Positions 32,524 to 41,297 of a stretch of 49,024 bases of DNA are shown here, in pieces. The notes under the pieces are model-generated. The model had not been told where the DNA came from and ran no database searches. It worked only from the letters and a program-made list of their open reading frames with translations. This DNA is from Acidobacteriota bacterium (GTDB lineage: Bacteria; Acidobacteriota; Terriglobia; Terriglobales; Acidobacteriaceae), in the NCBI GenBank assembly GCA_025359885.1, contig JANYDG010000066.1:1-49024 (forward strand), given 5' to 3'. Each line of letters starts with the position of its first letter. The first letter of the stretch is position 1. The translations under genes and the position numbers were made by a program.

Positions 32524-35061
32524 TTATGGCTTGGTGTGGGGCGAACTCGCAGGTGTGACGGGATGCATCGGGGCCGGGTGATGATTGTCTGGGTTGGATC
32601 GGGTGAGGTTGAGATGGTCGGCTTCCCAGGAGAGGACGGTCATGGAAAACGGCGGCAGGACATAGGGAGACGCTGGATTAAAGTCTTTCAGCTTTGATGA
32701 AGTGATGGCGACATTCTGCGTGGTTTCGTTGGAGTCAGTGATTTTGGCGGAAGTGAGGCGGCTCACCTGAACGTCTCCACGGGGCATCGCCTGACCGGAG
32801 AAGGTCACGGGCAGCGAGTCGGTTCGGCTGAGGTTGAAGAGAACCAGGCTGGAGCGGGAGCTGTCTGAAAAGGCGAAGGACTGGATGAAATGTGCGCCAG
32901 CGAGCTTGATTTTGGCGTTGGTGCTTTCTGCCTGATCCCAGGTGGGGTTTGCACCGGACTGGGTGGTTTCGAGCATTTTATCGAGGATGGCGCTGTTCGC
33001 TAACTGCTCGGCGAGAAAGGTTGGGCGGACGCGATTTGTTTGGCCGCCCATATCGACGACGGTACCCCAGAGCTTGACGAGTTCTCGCGGGGAAGGATTG
33101 TCGGGATTGTTGAATCCGTTGGCAAATTCTGGCAGGGAGAAGAGGGCCTGGGCGGAGACACCGTCGTCGCGGAGCATGAGGAGCATGTGGTCGGCTACGG
33201 AGAGCCCCGCACCGAGCGAGGGGATGGTTGATTCGAGTGCGGCCTGATTGACTTTACCTTCGGTGGTACCGAGATTCACTTCATAGACGCTGAGCTTGAC
33301 GCCGTATTTTGCGGCGAGCTGGGCATCGAGGGCGACGATGCCGCTGGGGCGGCTGTCGAGTGCTTCCGGTTCGGCGAACATGGGTCCGTAGATGGCCTCT
33401 GGGCTGGATGCGTCGTTGAAGGGGTTGAAGGTGTAGGGTGCGATGTCGATGGTGTCGGCGTGGGATTTGACGAGCAGTTCCTGCTCAGACCACCAGGGAA
33501 CGGCGTACCAGCCATTCATGATGAGGTCGAATTTGCCGGGGTCGTAGCCGGGGGCAGCTTTGGCAGCGGCAAAGATTTCGGCGACGCGGGTGGCGTAGGC
33601 CTTGGGTTCGGGGATGCCCTCGCCGGCAAATGAGCCCCAGTTCCAGGTTTCATTGCCGAGTTCAAGATGAATTGCGGGGAAGACATGGGTCCAGGGGGTG
33701 GCCTGGCCGAGGGCGATGCGCCTGGCTGCGTAGGGCTTCAAGGCGGGAGCGGCAAGGTATTCGATGAGGTTGCGCATCTCAGCCGGAGAGATTCCGACTG
33801 GAAGGCTGACCCACGGCTCTGCATTTACCGCCTGGCAGAGGACGAGGAATTCATGGAGGCCGATGGGGATATCGGCTTGCTCACGGTTGCCTTCACTATA
33901 GCCGGAGCGTTGGCGGGCGAAGGGCGGGGCGAGGAGGTTGTCGAGGCTGCTGCCGAAGCTGGTGCCGTTATCCATGAAGCGCAAGATGCCGGGATGGAGT
34001 TCGCGAAGTCGGTCTACGACGGCGTTGCGGAAGGCAGTCGGGTTGTCGGGCTTGGGAGACTCGGTGAACGAAACATCGTCGAGCAGGGCGGTACCCGCGT
34101 TGATACCGAGAGTGACGAGGATGGGACCAATGAAGGTGCCGTTTTCGTGGACGTTGACGGGGAATTTGAAGTCCTGCCAGGAGCTGGAGAGGGGAACCTG
34201 GTGGGTGAGGTAGGTCAAAGTGCCATATTGCTTTGAGAGCCGGGCGGCGGACGCAAAGAGGGTGTTGGTGCCTCCGAGGCCTTTGGCGCGAAAGCTGAGG
34301 GTGTAGGTGCCGTTTAGCTGGACGAAGGAGCGATCGGCCCAGGTATCAATATCGGCGATGATGCTGGCAGACTGGAGAGGTCCGGAGGCGTTCAGGCGGA
34401 GCGCCTGGGTGCCCGGAGATGCTGGGGAAATGTCTTTGGATTCAGTGGTGATGGTGGCCCCGGCGCTGACTGAGGTTCTCCAGCCGAGCGGTGCACCGCC
34501 GGGGATTTTGAAGCGCAGGATATAGAAATCGCCGACCTGGGGGTGGGCTGCGAGTTTGCCAAAACTGACCCAGATGCCCTGATGGAGGGCGCTCGCGGCA
34601 ACGGAGCTGGCCGAGACAATGCCAGTCTGGCCCTTGGCTGCTCCATAGAAGAACTCGAAACTGCCACCCTTGGCAAAGTCTGCTGGCCAGCCGCTCCATT
34701 CGTCATTGTCGGCGCAGGAATCTCCGTTGACGAATTTGCATTGCAGGACGGTTTGCCAGGTTTCGCCCTCGAAGCCGGGATTGCGGAAGGCGAGATCGCG
34801 CATCATGATGCCGGAGTCATAATAGGTCTGACCGCTTAGGTTGATGCCAAAGCGTTTGACGTCGGAACGGATGATATTTGCATTGATTGCAATGTTGGTG
34901 ACGCCGGTGGGGATGCGGGAGGGGGAATGGTTTGCGCTGGGACTTTGGCAACCTGCGGAGGCGGTGATGATGGGTGTGAGGATGAGGAGGGGGAAGATAC
35001 GCCCAAGGCGCAACAATGCATGCTTGACTGCATGCCGACCCTGGAGCGGCTCAAAGGGCAT
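32524..35061 (-). CDS. Lipoprotein-type GH-A-like glycosidase, short paralogue without repeats or lectin domain
   Basis: An 845-aa exported protein paralogous to those at 25328 and 41298. The hydrophobic segment PLLILTPIITASAGC ends in a possible lipobox with Cys38. It then has FGINLSGQTYYDSGIMM, cysteines in QCKFVNGDSC, a CBM4/9-like sandwich (LSFRAKGLGG ... SWQDFKFPV ... ALLDDVSF), and the barrel with HLELGNETWN (Glu471) and SVYEVNLGT (Glu594). The C-terminus stops after LPPFSMTVLSW plus a short Pro/His-rich tail. Its ATG overlaps the end of the upstream GT4 gene by 11 bases, so both are translated as one unit. Membrane anchoring suggests it acts at the cell surface, possibly on the polymer assembled with that transferase (inference). 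Confidence 0.82.
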   Translation of the reverse strand: MPFEPLQGRHAVKHALLRLGRIFPLLILTPIITASAGCQSPSANHSPSRIPTGVTNIAINANIIRSDVKRFGINLSGQTYYDSGIMMRDLAFRNPGFEGETWQTVLQCKFVNGDSCADNDEWSGWPADFAKGGSFEFFYGAAKGQTGIVSASSVAASALHQGIWVSFGKLAAHPQVGDFYILRFKIPGGAPLGWRTSVSAGATITTESKDISPASPGTQALRLNASGPLQSASIIADIDTWADRSFVQLNGTYTLSFRAKGLGGTNTLFASAARLSKQYGTLTYLTHQVPLSSSWQDFKFPVNVHENGTFIGPILVTLGINAGTALLDDVSFTESPKPDNPTAFRNAVVDRLRELHPGILRFMDNGTSFGSSLDNLLAPPFARQRSGYSEGNREQADIPIGLHEFLVLCQAVNAEPWVSLPVGISPAEMRNLIEYLAAPALKPYAARRIALGQATPWTHVFPAIHLELGNETWNWGSFAGEGIPEPKAYATRVAEIFAAAKAAPGYDPGKFDLIMNGWYAVPWWSEQELLVKSHADTIDIAPYTFNPFNDASSPEAIYGPMFAEPEALDSRPSGIVALDAQLAAKYGVKLSVYEVNLGTTEGKVNQAALESTIPSLGAGLSVADHMLLMLRDDGVSAQALFSLPEFANGFNNPDNPSPRELVKLWGTVVDMGGQTNRVRPTFLAEQLANSAILDKMLETTQSGANPTWDQAESTNAKIKLAGAHFIQSFAFSDSSRSSLVLFNLSRTDSLPVTFSGQAMPRGDVQVSRLTSAKITDSNETTQNVAITSSKLKDFNPASPYVLPPFSMTVLSWEADHLNLTRSNPDNHHPAPMHPVTPASSPHTKP

Positions 35062-36331
35062 GAAGGCTCTGCTGGTAAATCGCGAGGACTACGTCGATCT
35101 TCTGATTCCAGTCAAAGAGAGACTCGACGCGCTTTCTGCCGGCGGTACCGAGGGAGATGCGTAGTTCTGGTTCCTCGATGAGCTTGCGCATGGCATCGAT
35201 AAAGCCCCGGGTAATGCTGTCTGAATTGGTGGGATCGACGAGGATTCCGCAGGAGGGGTTGAGGTAGTCTGCGGGGCCTCCCCAGGCGGTGGCGATGACG
35301 GGGATGCCGCAGGCCATGGCCTCGAGGACGACTGCGCCGCCGCACTCATAGATGCTGGGGAGAACGAGTGCGTTGGCTCCGTGCAATAGTTGTGCGCATT
35401 GGGGCTGAGGGAGCCAGCCGATCCAGCGGACACGTTCGGCGATACCCAGGGTAGCGGCAAGGTCGGTCCAGGGAGTGCGCATGGGGCCATCGCCAATGAC
35501 CTCGAGCTGGGCACCGGGAATGGCCGCGAGGGCGTGGAGGACGAAGTCGAGGCGCTTCCAATCGACGAGGCGCCCGATGAAGAGGAAGCGCGGTGCTACC
35601 GATGGGGGAACGGGTGCTGCGGGCAACTGCCAGATGCTTAGGTCGACGCCGTTTTCTGGGATTTCGATGATTTTGCCGCGGGCGCAGGTAGGAAGCGCGA
35701 GCTGAGTGCGCTGATTTGCAACGAGCAGGATCGCCGCATTTTTCTTGCCGGGAATGAGTCTATTGGCGAGGTTGGCGCTGGCGCGGCCGAGGGCGACGGT
35801 GATGCGGGTGAAGAGTGATTCTGCACCGCGGAAGGCTGCCGGGTAGTCCATACCGCCATTCATGGGGCCGATGATGACGGGAACGCCTAATCCAGAGATG
35901 AAGGACGGGGCCTTGGGGCTGACCGGAATGGGTTGATGAACGACGTTGATGCCTTGCTGGCGAATCAACTGCCTGACCATGCTGCGCTGGATCAATTGAT
36001 TGATGAGCACCATGAGGGTGCCAAAGGTGGCCTCTGCGACGCGGCGCGGGAGGGGCAGACTAAGTTTCCAGATGAGCTTGTGATACCAGCGGTCAGGGAT
36101 GTATTGGATTCGGTCTTGATCGAGTGGGAAGAGGGCTTCGAGCTCTGGGCGGGTGCGGCCGTGAACGATGAGCCAGGTTTCGATGCCACGCGCGCGGAGG
36201 CGGGAGAAGTAATGGAGCGGGAGGGATGCTTCACCACCGAAGCGGAAGGAAGCATTTTCCGCGACGATGCAGATTCTGGGTGCGTTTGAAGCAGGGGATT
36301 TGGGGCGGGAAGAAGTCGAATTGAGGGTCAT
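35051..36331 (-). CDS. Family 4 glycosyltransferase
   Basis: A 426-aa GT-B enzyme. The N-terminal Rossmann domain contains FRFGGEASLPLHYF and the glycine-rich acceptor loop; the hinge shows GPMNGGMDYP. The C-terminal donor domain begins at RFLFIGRLVDWKRLD and has the EX7E element in YECGGAVVLEAMACG, with AWGGPADYL after it. It overlaps the downstream lipoprotein glycosidase gene (35051-35061). Donor sugar and acceptor are unknown. It is probably cytoplasmic, acting at the inner membrane face in exopolysaccharide assembly. Confidence 0.9.
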   Translation of the reverse strand: MTLNSTSSRPKSPASNAPRICIVAENASFRFGGEASLPLHYFSRLRARGIETWLIVHGRTRPELEALFPLDQDRIQYIPDRWYHKLIWKLSLPLPRRVAEATFGTLMVLINQLIQRSMVRQLIRQQGINVVHQPIPVSPKAPSFISGLGVPVIIGPMNGGMDYPAAFRGAESLFTRITVALGRASANLANRLIPGKKNAAILLVANQRTQLALPTCARGKIIEIPENGVDLSIWQLPAAPVPPSVAPRFLFIGRLVDWKRLDFVLHALAAIPGAQLEVIGDGPMRTPWTDLAATLGIAERVRWIGWLPQPQCAQLLHGANALVLPSIYECGGAVVLEAMACGIPVIATAWGGPADYLNPSCGILVDPTNSDSITRGFIDAMRKLIEEPELRISLGTAGRKRVESLFDWNQKIDVVLAIYQQSLHAL

Positions 36332-36515
36332 CGTTCCGCTTATTCTCCCTGGTCTCTGAAGCTGCAGGCTTTATTTTCTCACGGAGGTGATTTGCTGACC
36401 TGATGGGCGGATGGCGTAGCACTCTGCTGAGACGGGAGTGGAAGAGAATGATGCTGCGGAGCGGGTGCGGATCATGGATTCGTCACGATTGAGTCATGAT
36501 TGGGTCCGGATTCAG

Positions 36516-37835
36516 TTATGGGTGGAGAACTTCAACGTTCAAGCCTTCTGTGAGTTCTGCAGGAGTGGGCTGGGCTGTGCAGGCTGATTCCGATGCAATG
36601 TCTGCGGGTATTTGTTGACCTGCGATGGGGGGTTCAATCTTCAGGTTCAGTACGCGTTCGAATACGGAGCGCATGGAGCGTCCCCAGGCATTCCAGTTGA
36701 GTCGCTGCTCATACTCCCGCCGACAGGATTGAACCAGGTTCATGTAGCGGGCAGGATCGGCGATGACGCGGATGATGGTATCGGCGTAAGCTCGGCCGCC
36801 CTCTTCGAATGGAACGAGGTAGCCGTTGAGGCCGTCGGAGATGGAGCCGCGGAGGCCGCCGGTGTCTGCGGCGATGATGGGCAGTCCAAAAGCGCTGGCT
36901 TCGGAGATGACGATGGGGGTAGCGTCAGCTCGGGTGGGCAACAGCATGAAGTGGGCATCGAGGAAGAGTTGAGTGATTTGCTTGCGCTGCTCTGGGTCAT
37001 TTTTGCTGAGGAAGGGAATGACGCGCATTTGAGGATGCTCAACGCCGGCGGGTGGTTTGCAGCCGAGGATGGTCAGATGGGCATCGACGCCGGATTCGAG
37101 GAGACTGGTCAGGCACTCAAGGGCGATGTTGCCGCCTTTGCGTATCCAATCAACACCGACGAGGAGGAGTTCAACCCGGTGATTGAGGGATCTGTTGACG
37201 GCTGCTTCCCGGGTTGGGGGCTCATTGAGGTTGGCACCGAAGCTGACTTTGAGGGTGGTTTCGCGGGAGGCACCGTAGTGGTTGCATGCGCTGTCAACGG
37301 CCCACTCGGAGGGGTAGACTGCGGCGGCCGCGCGATGGATGGCAGCGGCCTCGATGCGCTCCCCTTCGGCTTGCCCAAAGGCACAGATTGAAGAGTAGTC
37401 GGGGTAGTATTCGATGATTTGCGCCCAGGTGAGATCGGAGTAGTAGACGATGGGCAGGTTGGTGCGAAGATGGGCTATCTCGACTGAGCCAACGGGAGCA
37501 AAGAGGATGTCACAGGGAGAATCTTGAATCCGCTTTTCGAAGAAGCGTCCGAGGCGGTTGGAGAGGAAGCGATTGTGGTCTGTGGCAAAAGACTGGCCAG
37601 TGAGCCGAAGCCAGACGCGATTGAATCGAGCCACGTTGTCTACGATGAAGCGCGTCCCTGGTGAATTATCGGGGCCGAGGTAAACCACTTCGCCCACATG
37701 GGCGTTGAGTGCCTGAGACATGAAGTAGAAGATGCCGGACCAGGAGCGGATATTGCGTGCATCAAAGCGATGCACAAATCCAATCCGTAGCCTTTGTTCC
37801 GGTCTTGATGACTGGGCATCCGACATTACTTCCAT
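36516..37835 (-). CDS. Group 1 (GT4-like) glycosyltransferase
   Basis: A 439-aa GT-B enzyme. It begins LRIGFVHRFDARNIRSWSG, has LPIVYYSDLTWAQ in the middle, the donor-domain strand VELLLVGVDWIRKGG, and PTRADATPIVISEASAFGLPIIAADTGG, where ATPIVISEA occupies the EX7E position with the first Glu replaced (A/D-T-P). NGYLVPFEEG follows as usual. It starts at ATG 37835 (ATG 37826 possible) and is on the same strand as the GT4 at 35051, 184 bases upstream of it. Role: sugar addition to the polysaccharide repeat unit; specificity unknown. Confidence 0.87.
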   Translation of the reverse strand: MEVMSDAQSSRPEQRLRIGFVHRFDARNIRSWSGIFYFMSQALNAHVGEVVYLGPDNSPGTRFIVDNVARFNRVWLRLTGQSFATDHNRFLSNRLGRFFEKRIQDSPCDILFAPVGSVEIAHLRTNLPIVYYSDLTWAQIIEYYPDYSSICAFGQAEGERIEAAAIHRAAAAVYPSEWAVDSACNHYGASRETTLKVSFGANLNEPPTREAAVNRSLNHRVELLLVGVDWIRKGGNIALECLTSLLESGVDAHLTILGCKPPAGVEHPQMRVIPFLSKNDPEQRKQITQLFLDAHFMLLPTRADATPIVISEASAFGLPIIAADTGGLRGSISDGLNGYLVPFEEGGRAYADTIIRVIADPARYMNLVQSCRREYEQRLNWNAWGRSMRSVFERVLNLKIEPPIAGQQIPADIASESACTAQPTPAELTEGLNVEVLHP

Positions 37836-38202
37836 GCCTCTTTTCCAATGGGAAGAACTCTTGTTCTTTCATGTTCAATCTGCTGCGTTGTGGAGGTGTT
37901 GGACTGCGGAATCGACGGATTTTTCACGGTTATCTTGAGGTACAAAATATCACGAGTGGAGGTCTGTTCCTCATGCTCGATACGTCAAGTGATACGAAAG
38001 TTGCAGGTGAAGTTCGCTGCGGAAACAAGTGTGCCTTGCAACAGAAACTTTAGTATATCCGTCTGACGGGCATTTTAGAAAAAGGAAAACCTGCGTGGAA
38101 TTCGTTCACCTGGTGGGATGCAATGCAATCGAGTGTGACATGGCGACAATCGAGTGAATCATGATTCCGGATCACTGAACGGAAGGGCGTTGCGGAGGAG
38201 GG
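37836..38202. other. Intergenic region upstream of the GT4-like gene
   Basis: About 365 bases, AT-richer than the surroundings, without a convincing gene. On the minus strand a TATACT hexamer about 220 bases before the ATG could be a -10 element, but no good -35 is at the right distance. Confidence 0.4.
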
Positions 38203-40578
38203 CTAGAGATTTTTTATGAAGAAGTCAGTCATGCTCGTGAACAGGACGAGACGGGCCGCGGAGTCATCAATTGAATGTCCGCGGTCTGGTAGAAGCAGGA
38301 CGTCGGCGGACTTTCCGTTGTCCAGGAGATGATCCTGCAGGGTGAGCATGTTCTCGATGTGAACAAATTCATCTTCAGTTCCCTGGGCGAGCATCAGCTT
38401 TCCCTGGAAGAAGCGAGCATTGTCGAGCGCGGTGGAGGCTTGCCACCCATCTGCAAAGGCGACCGGGTCATCGAGATAGCGCTCAGCAAAGATAGCATCG
38501 TAGAAGTGCCAGTCGACGATGGGAGCGCCGGCAAAGCCTGCGCGAAACGCGACCGGCCGATCAAGCAAAGCATGGATTACGAGGAAGCCTCCATATCCCC
38601 AGCCACATGCACCGAGTCTTGCCCGGTCAACGTAGGGAAGGGTAGTGAGATAAGCGACAGCGTCGCGAAGGTCTGTCATCTCCTGTGCGCCGAGTCGCAG
38701 ATGCACCGGCTCTTCAAAGTAGTGACCTCGGGCTGCTGTGCCCTGGTTATCCAAGGCAAAGATGACGAAGCCTTTCTGCGCCATCGACTGCATCCAGAGA
38801 GCGGTGGCTCCGCCCCAGGTATTGCGGACTAACTGCTCGCCTGGGCCTCCGGCGAGGTAGACAATCACGGGATACTTTCGCGTGGGATCGAATGCCGGGG
38901 GTTTGATGAGGAGCGCGCGGACATCTGTGCCCATGTGCATCCTGAGGTTGAGGAATTCGACGGGTTGGAGAGCGGGCGTCATTTCGCTGTTTGTCTGAGG
39001 CAACACCGAAGCGGGCGCTGCTGGCTGGGTGAGAGCGATGACTCCAACCTGTGGTCGGGATAACTGTGAGGAAGAAATGTCTGCCGCAGAGGATGCGTCA
39101 GGGGAGACGCGCGTCTCATGCGTTCCAGGCTGCTGGGAGATGCGGGTGAGTGCGGTGCCATCGAGTCGAACGGAATAGAGTTGACGCTCGAGTGGACTGG
39201 CCTCTGTGGCAGTGAAATAGACGCGGCTCGTGGCTTCGTCGATGGCGAGTAGCTGTGTCACTTCCCAGGCACCGCTGGTGAGCTGAGTGATCTGTTTGCC
39301 GTGAATGTCGTAAAGGAACAGGTGGCGGAAGTTATTGCGTTCGCTGGTCCAGAGGAAGCGCTTGCAGTCTTTGAGGAATATCAGATCGTCGCTGAGGTTG
39401 ACCCAGTATTTGTCGTTTTCGGTGAGGATGATCTGTGACTGGCCTGTGCGAGCATCGGCGATAAACAGGTCAAGCTTTTGCTGGTGCCGATTGAGCCGCT
39501 GAATTGTGAGATGCTGCCCATCAGGCAGCCAGGAAATACGAGGGAAGTAGTAACCCCTGGTCAAGCCAAGATTGATGGCCAGGGGCGGGGTATCAACTGG
39601 GGCGGTTATTCGCTTGACCAAAACGCGGACCAGGGGCAATTCGCCGCCTGGTTTGGGATAGGCAATTTGGCGCGTGGTTCCGTCGCTGGCGCGCAGGGTA
39701 TATTTCGCAACTGCGCGGTCATCAATTTCAAGCCAGGCGATGCTGGATGAGTCGGGCGACCAGGCGTGAGCGGTTGGGAGATGGAGTTCGTTTTTGTAGG
39801 GCCAGTCGAGTTCCCCTTCCGAGACATCCGGACGCGGAGATTTTGAAAAACGCAGCGGTGGACTGGATGCCTTGCCGGATTTGAGAGGAAGCAACCAGAG
39901 GCTATGGTTGCGCACAAAGCTGACTGCTTTGCCGTTGGGTGCGAGGGAGACGCTGGTCAGGGCCTGATCGGCTGAGGGCTGATCGGTCAGGGCATGATCG
40001 GCTGAGTTTTGAGCGCCTGAGGCCTCTTTGCCGGAGACAAGAAGAGAATGTTCGCCGGAGGCGAGGTCAAGCCATGCCACCGAGGTGGTGCCGATGAGCA
40101 GCAGCGCGGTGTGGTCAGGGGACCAGGCAAAGTCCTGCAGGAAATAGGGGTTGCCCCTGGCATCGTCATCGGTGGCCTGATGCGGACTTTGGTCTGATCC
40201 GCGCAGACAACTGGTCACTTTTTCAATGGAAACCAGGATTCTGGACTCGGCCTGAGGAGCAGGATGCGAATGGGCTTCGGAAATTGAATCAAGGGTCCGG
40301 ATCTCGTTCTGAGGCGATTTGTCGCGTGCTTTCAGACCGGGCGTTACTTGATGCAGCCAGGCAAAGCGCGCGCCATCAGCACTCCAATGCAGAGTCGTGG
40401 TTCGGGCATGGGAGTCAATCGGTGTATCGGGCTCAGAACTGACCACGTCAAGGGTAAGAGCTGACTGATTTTTTTGGGGCAGCGTTTTGTCCTGGCCTGC
40501 AAGAGTCGGCTGAGGGGATGCGATCAGGCAGGCAGAGATGGTCGTTGCGATGAGCAGCAGCGAATTGAGTTTGGACAT
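38203..40578 (-). CDS. Exported DPP4-like (S9B) protein with the catalytic serine replaced by glycine
   Basis: A 791-aa protein with a signal peptide (MSKLNSLLLIATTISACLIA), a propeller-type N-terminal domain and a C-terminal alpha/beta-hydrolase domain of the prolyl oligopeptidase family. The nucleophile elbow, GWSYGG in active dipeptidyl peptidase IV enzymes, reads GWGYGG with Gly661 (codon GGA). The other triad residues appear kept: Asp736 in GTEDEFVH and His768 in DRGHSID. The DPP4 substrate-clamp motif DWVYEEE reads DWPYKNE (262-264), so that site is altered too. This combination suggests a non-peptidase, comparable to mammalian DPP10, where Ser is also Gly. ATG 40578 is chosen over upstream starts because GAGGA lies 7 bases before it and the signal peptide then begins at residue 1. 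Confidence 0.87.
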   Translation of the reverse strand: MSKLNSLLLIATTISACLIASPQPTLAGQDKTLPQKNQSALTLDVVSSEPDTPIDSHARTTTLHWSADGARFAWLHQVTPGLKARDKSPQNEIRTLDSISEAHSHPAPQAESRILVSIEKVTSCLRGSDQSPHQATDDDARGNPYFLQDFAWSPDHTALLLIGTTSVAWLDLASGEHSLLVSGKEASGAQNSADHALTDQPSADQALTSVSLAPNGKAVSFVRNHSLWLLPLKSGKASSPPLRFSKSPRPDVSEGELDWPYKNELHLPTAHAWSPDSSSIAWLEIDDRAVAKYTLRASDGTTRQIAYPKPGGELPLVRVLVKRITAPVDTPPLAINLGLTRGYYFPRISWLPDGQHLTIQRLNRHQQKLDLFIADARTGQSQIILTENDKYWVNLSDDLIFLKDCKRFLWTSERNNFRHLFLYDIHGKQITQLTSGAWEVTQLLAIDEATSRVYFTATEASPLERQLYSVRLDGTALTRISQQPGTHETRVSPDASSAADISSSQLSRPQVGVIALTQPAAPASVLPQTNSEMTPALQPVEFLNLRMHMGTDVRALLIKPPAFDPTRKYPVIVYLAGGPGEQLVRNTWGGATALWMQSMAQKGFVIFALDNQGTAARGHYFEEPVHLRLGAQEMTDLRDAVAYLTTLPYVDRARLGACGWGYGGFLVIHALLDRPVAFRAGFAGAPIVDWHFYDAIFAERYLDDPVAFADGWQASTALDNARFFQGKLMLAQGTEDEFVHIENMLTLQDHLLDNGKSADVLLLPDRGHSIDDSAARLVLFTSMTDFFIKNL

Positions 40579-41297
40579 GCGGCGGTCCTCAATTGTTTCC
40601 TTGAAGCACGGGAGCAGTGTTTGGCGTATCGCGCGGCCGCAGTTCAATGGAGGAGACGCTACAGGATAAATGCTTGGGAAGGAAGCCTACAAACCTCGGC
40701 GGCCGAGCCGGCAAGGCCGCGGGACGGAATGCCGGGGTGGGAGTGAGTCTGCCTGCCGGTTGCCCAAAGTGGGCTTTGTGGCCGGGGGTGTGTGAGGTGG
40801 GCGGCTGCATGGTAACCAAACTGAGAGTGACTAAAGTTGCGAACGCGGGAGCAACCGGCCTGTCCGTTGTCGATTATGGTGAAGCTGGAAGCGGTTTGGA
40901 GGGAAATGGCTCGATGCGACACGAAGTTTACCATAAAAAAATTACTTTAGTACTTTATTTTCAATGAATTAAATTCTACTCATTTTCCACATGAAGCCGA
41001 TAAGGACAAGTATGAGTGCGTGGTAGAGGCATCCAAATGTCTGATAAGTCTCTATTTATCAGACATATTGTTCGCTTGATGGGCGGCTGTTGCGAGCACC
41101 GACCTGGAAATCAATGCCACTTTTGTTGAAAAAGGTAACCAAAGTAGTAAAAACTAAGGTAATCTAAATTTTATTACCACCCTGGCATGGTCCGGAGTTT
41201 TCCGGGCCTATCAATTGACAAGCATCGCGGCTGAGCAGAGCCGGCAGAGGAGTCGTCGAGACATCCCTGCCTCAAATTCATACAGGAGTTTTATCTC
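40579..41297. other. Divergent intergenic region between the DPP4-like gene and the second glycosidase-lectin gene
   Basis: About 720 bases, markedly AT-rich from 40930 to 41180, without a credible gene. It contains the 11-bp hairpin at 41037-41066 and the TACAGGAG ribosome site at about 41281-41288 of the gene at 41298. The AT-rich part probably holds the promoter(s). Confidence 0.5.
41037..41066. promoter_or_regulatory. Perfect 11-bp inverted repeat, candidate operator
   Basis: ATGTCTGATAA (41037-41047) and TTATCAGACAT (41056-41066) flank GTCTCTAT. No T-run follows, and both neighbouring genes run away from it, so a terminator is unlikely. An operator for the divergent genes is more plausible. 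Confidence 0.45.

Noticed and set aside
36516-37835. Loss of activity in the GT4-like enzyme because the first Glu of EX7E is not obvious
   Set aside because: Many active GT4-type enzymes vary at the first Glu, and the rest of the donor site is intact.
40617-40967. Possible 116-codon gene in the intergenic region
   Set aside because: No ribosome site or recognisable motif, and it partly overlaps the 5' leader of the DPP4-like gene.
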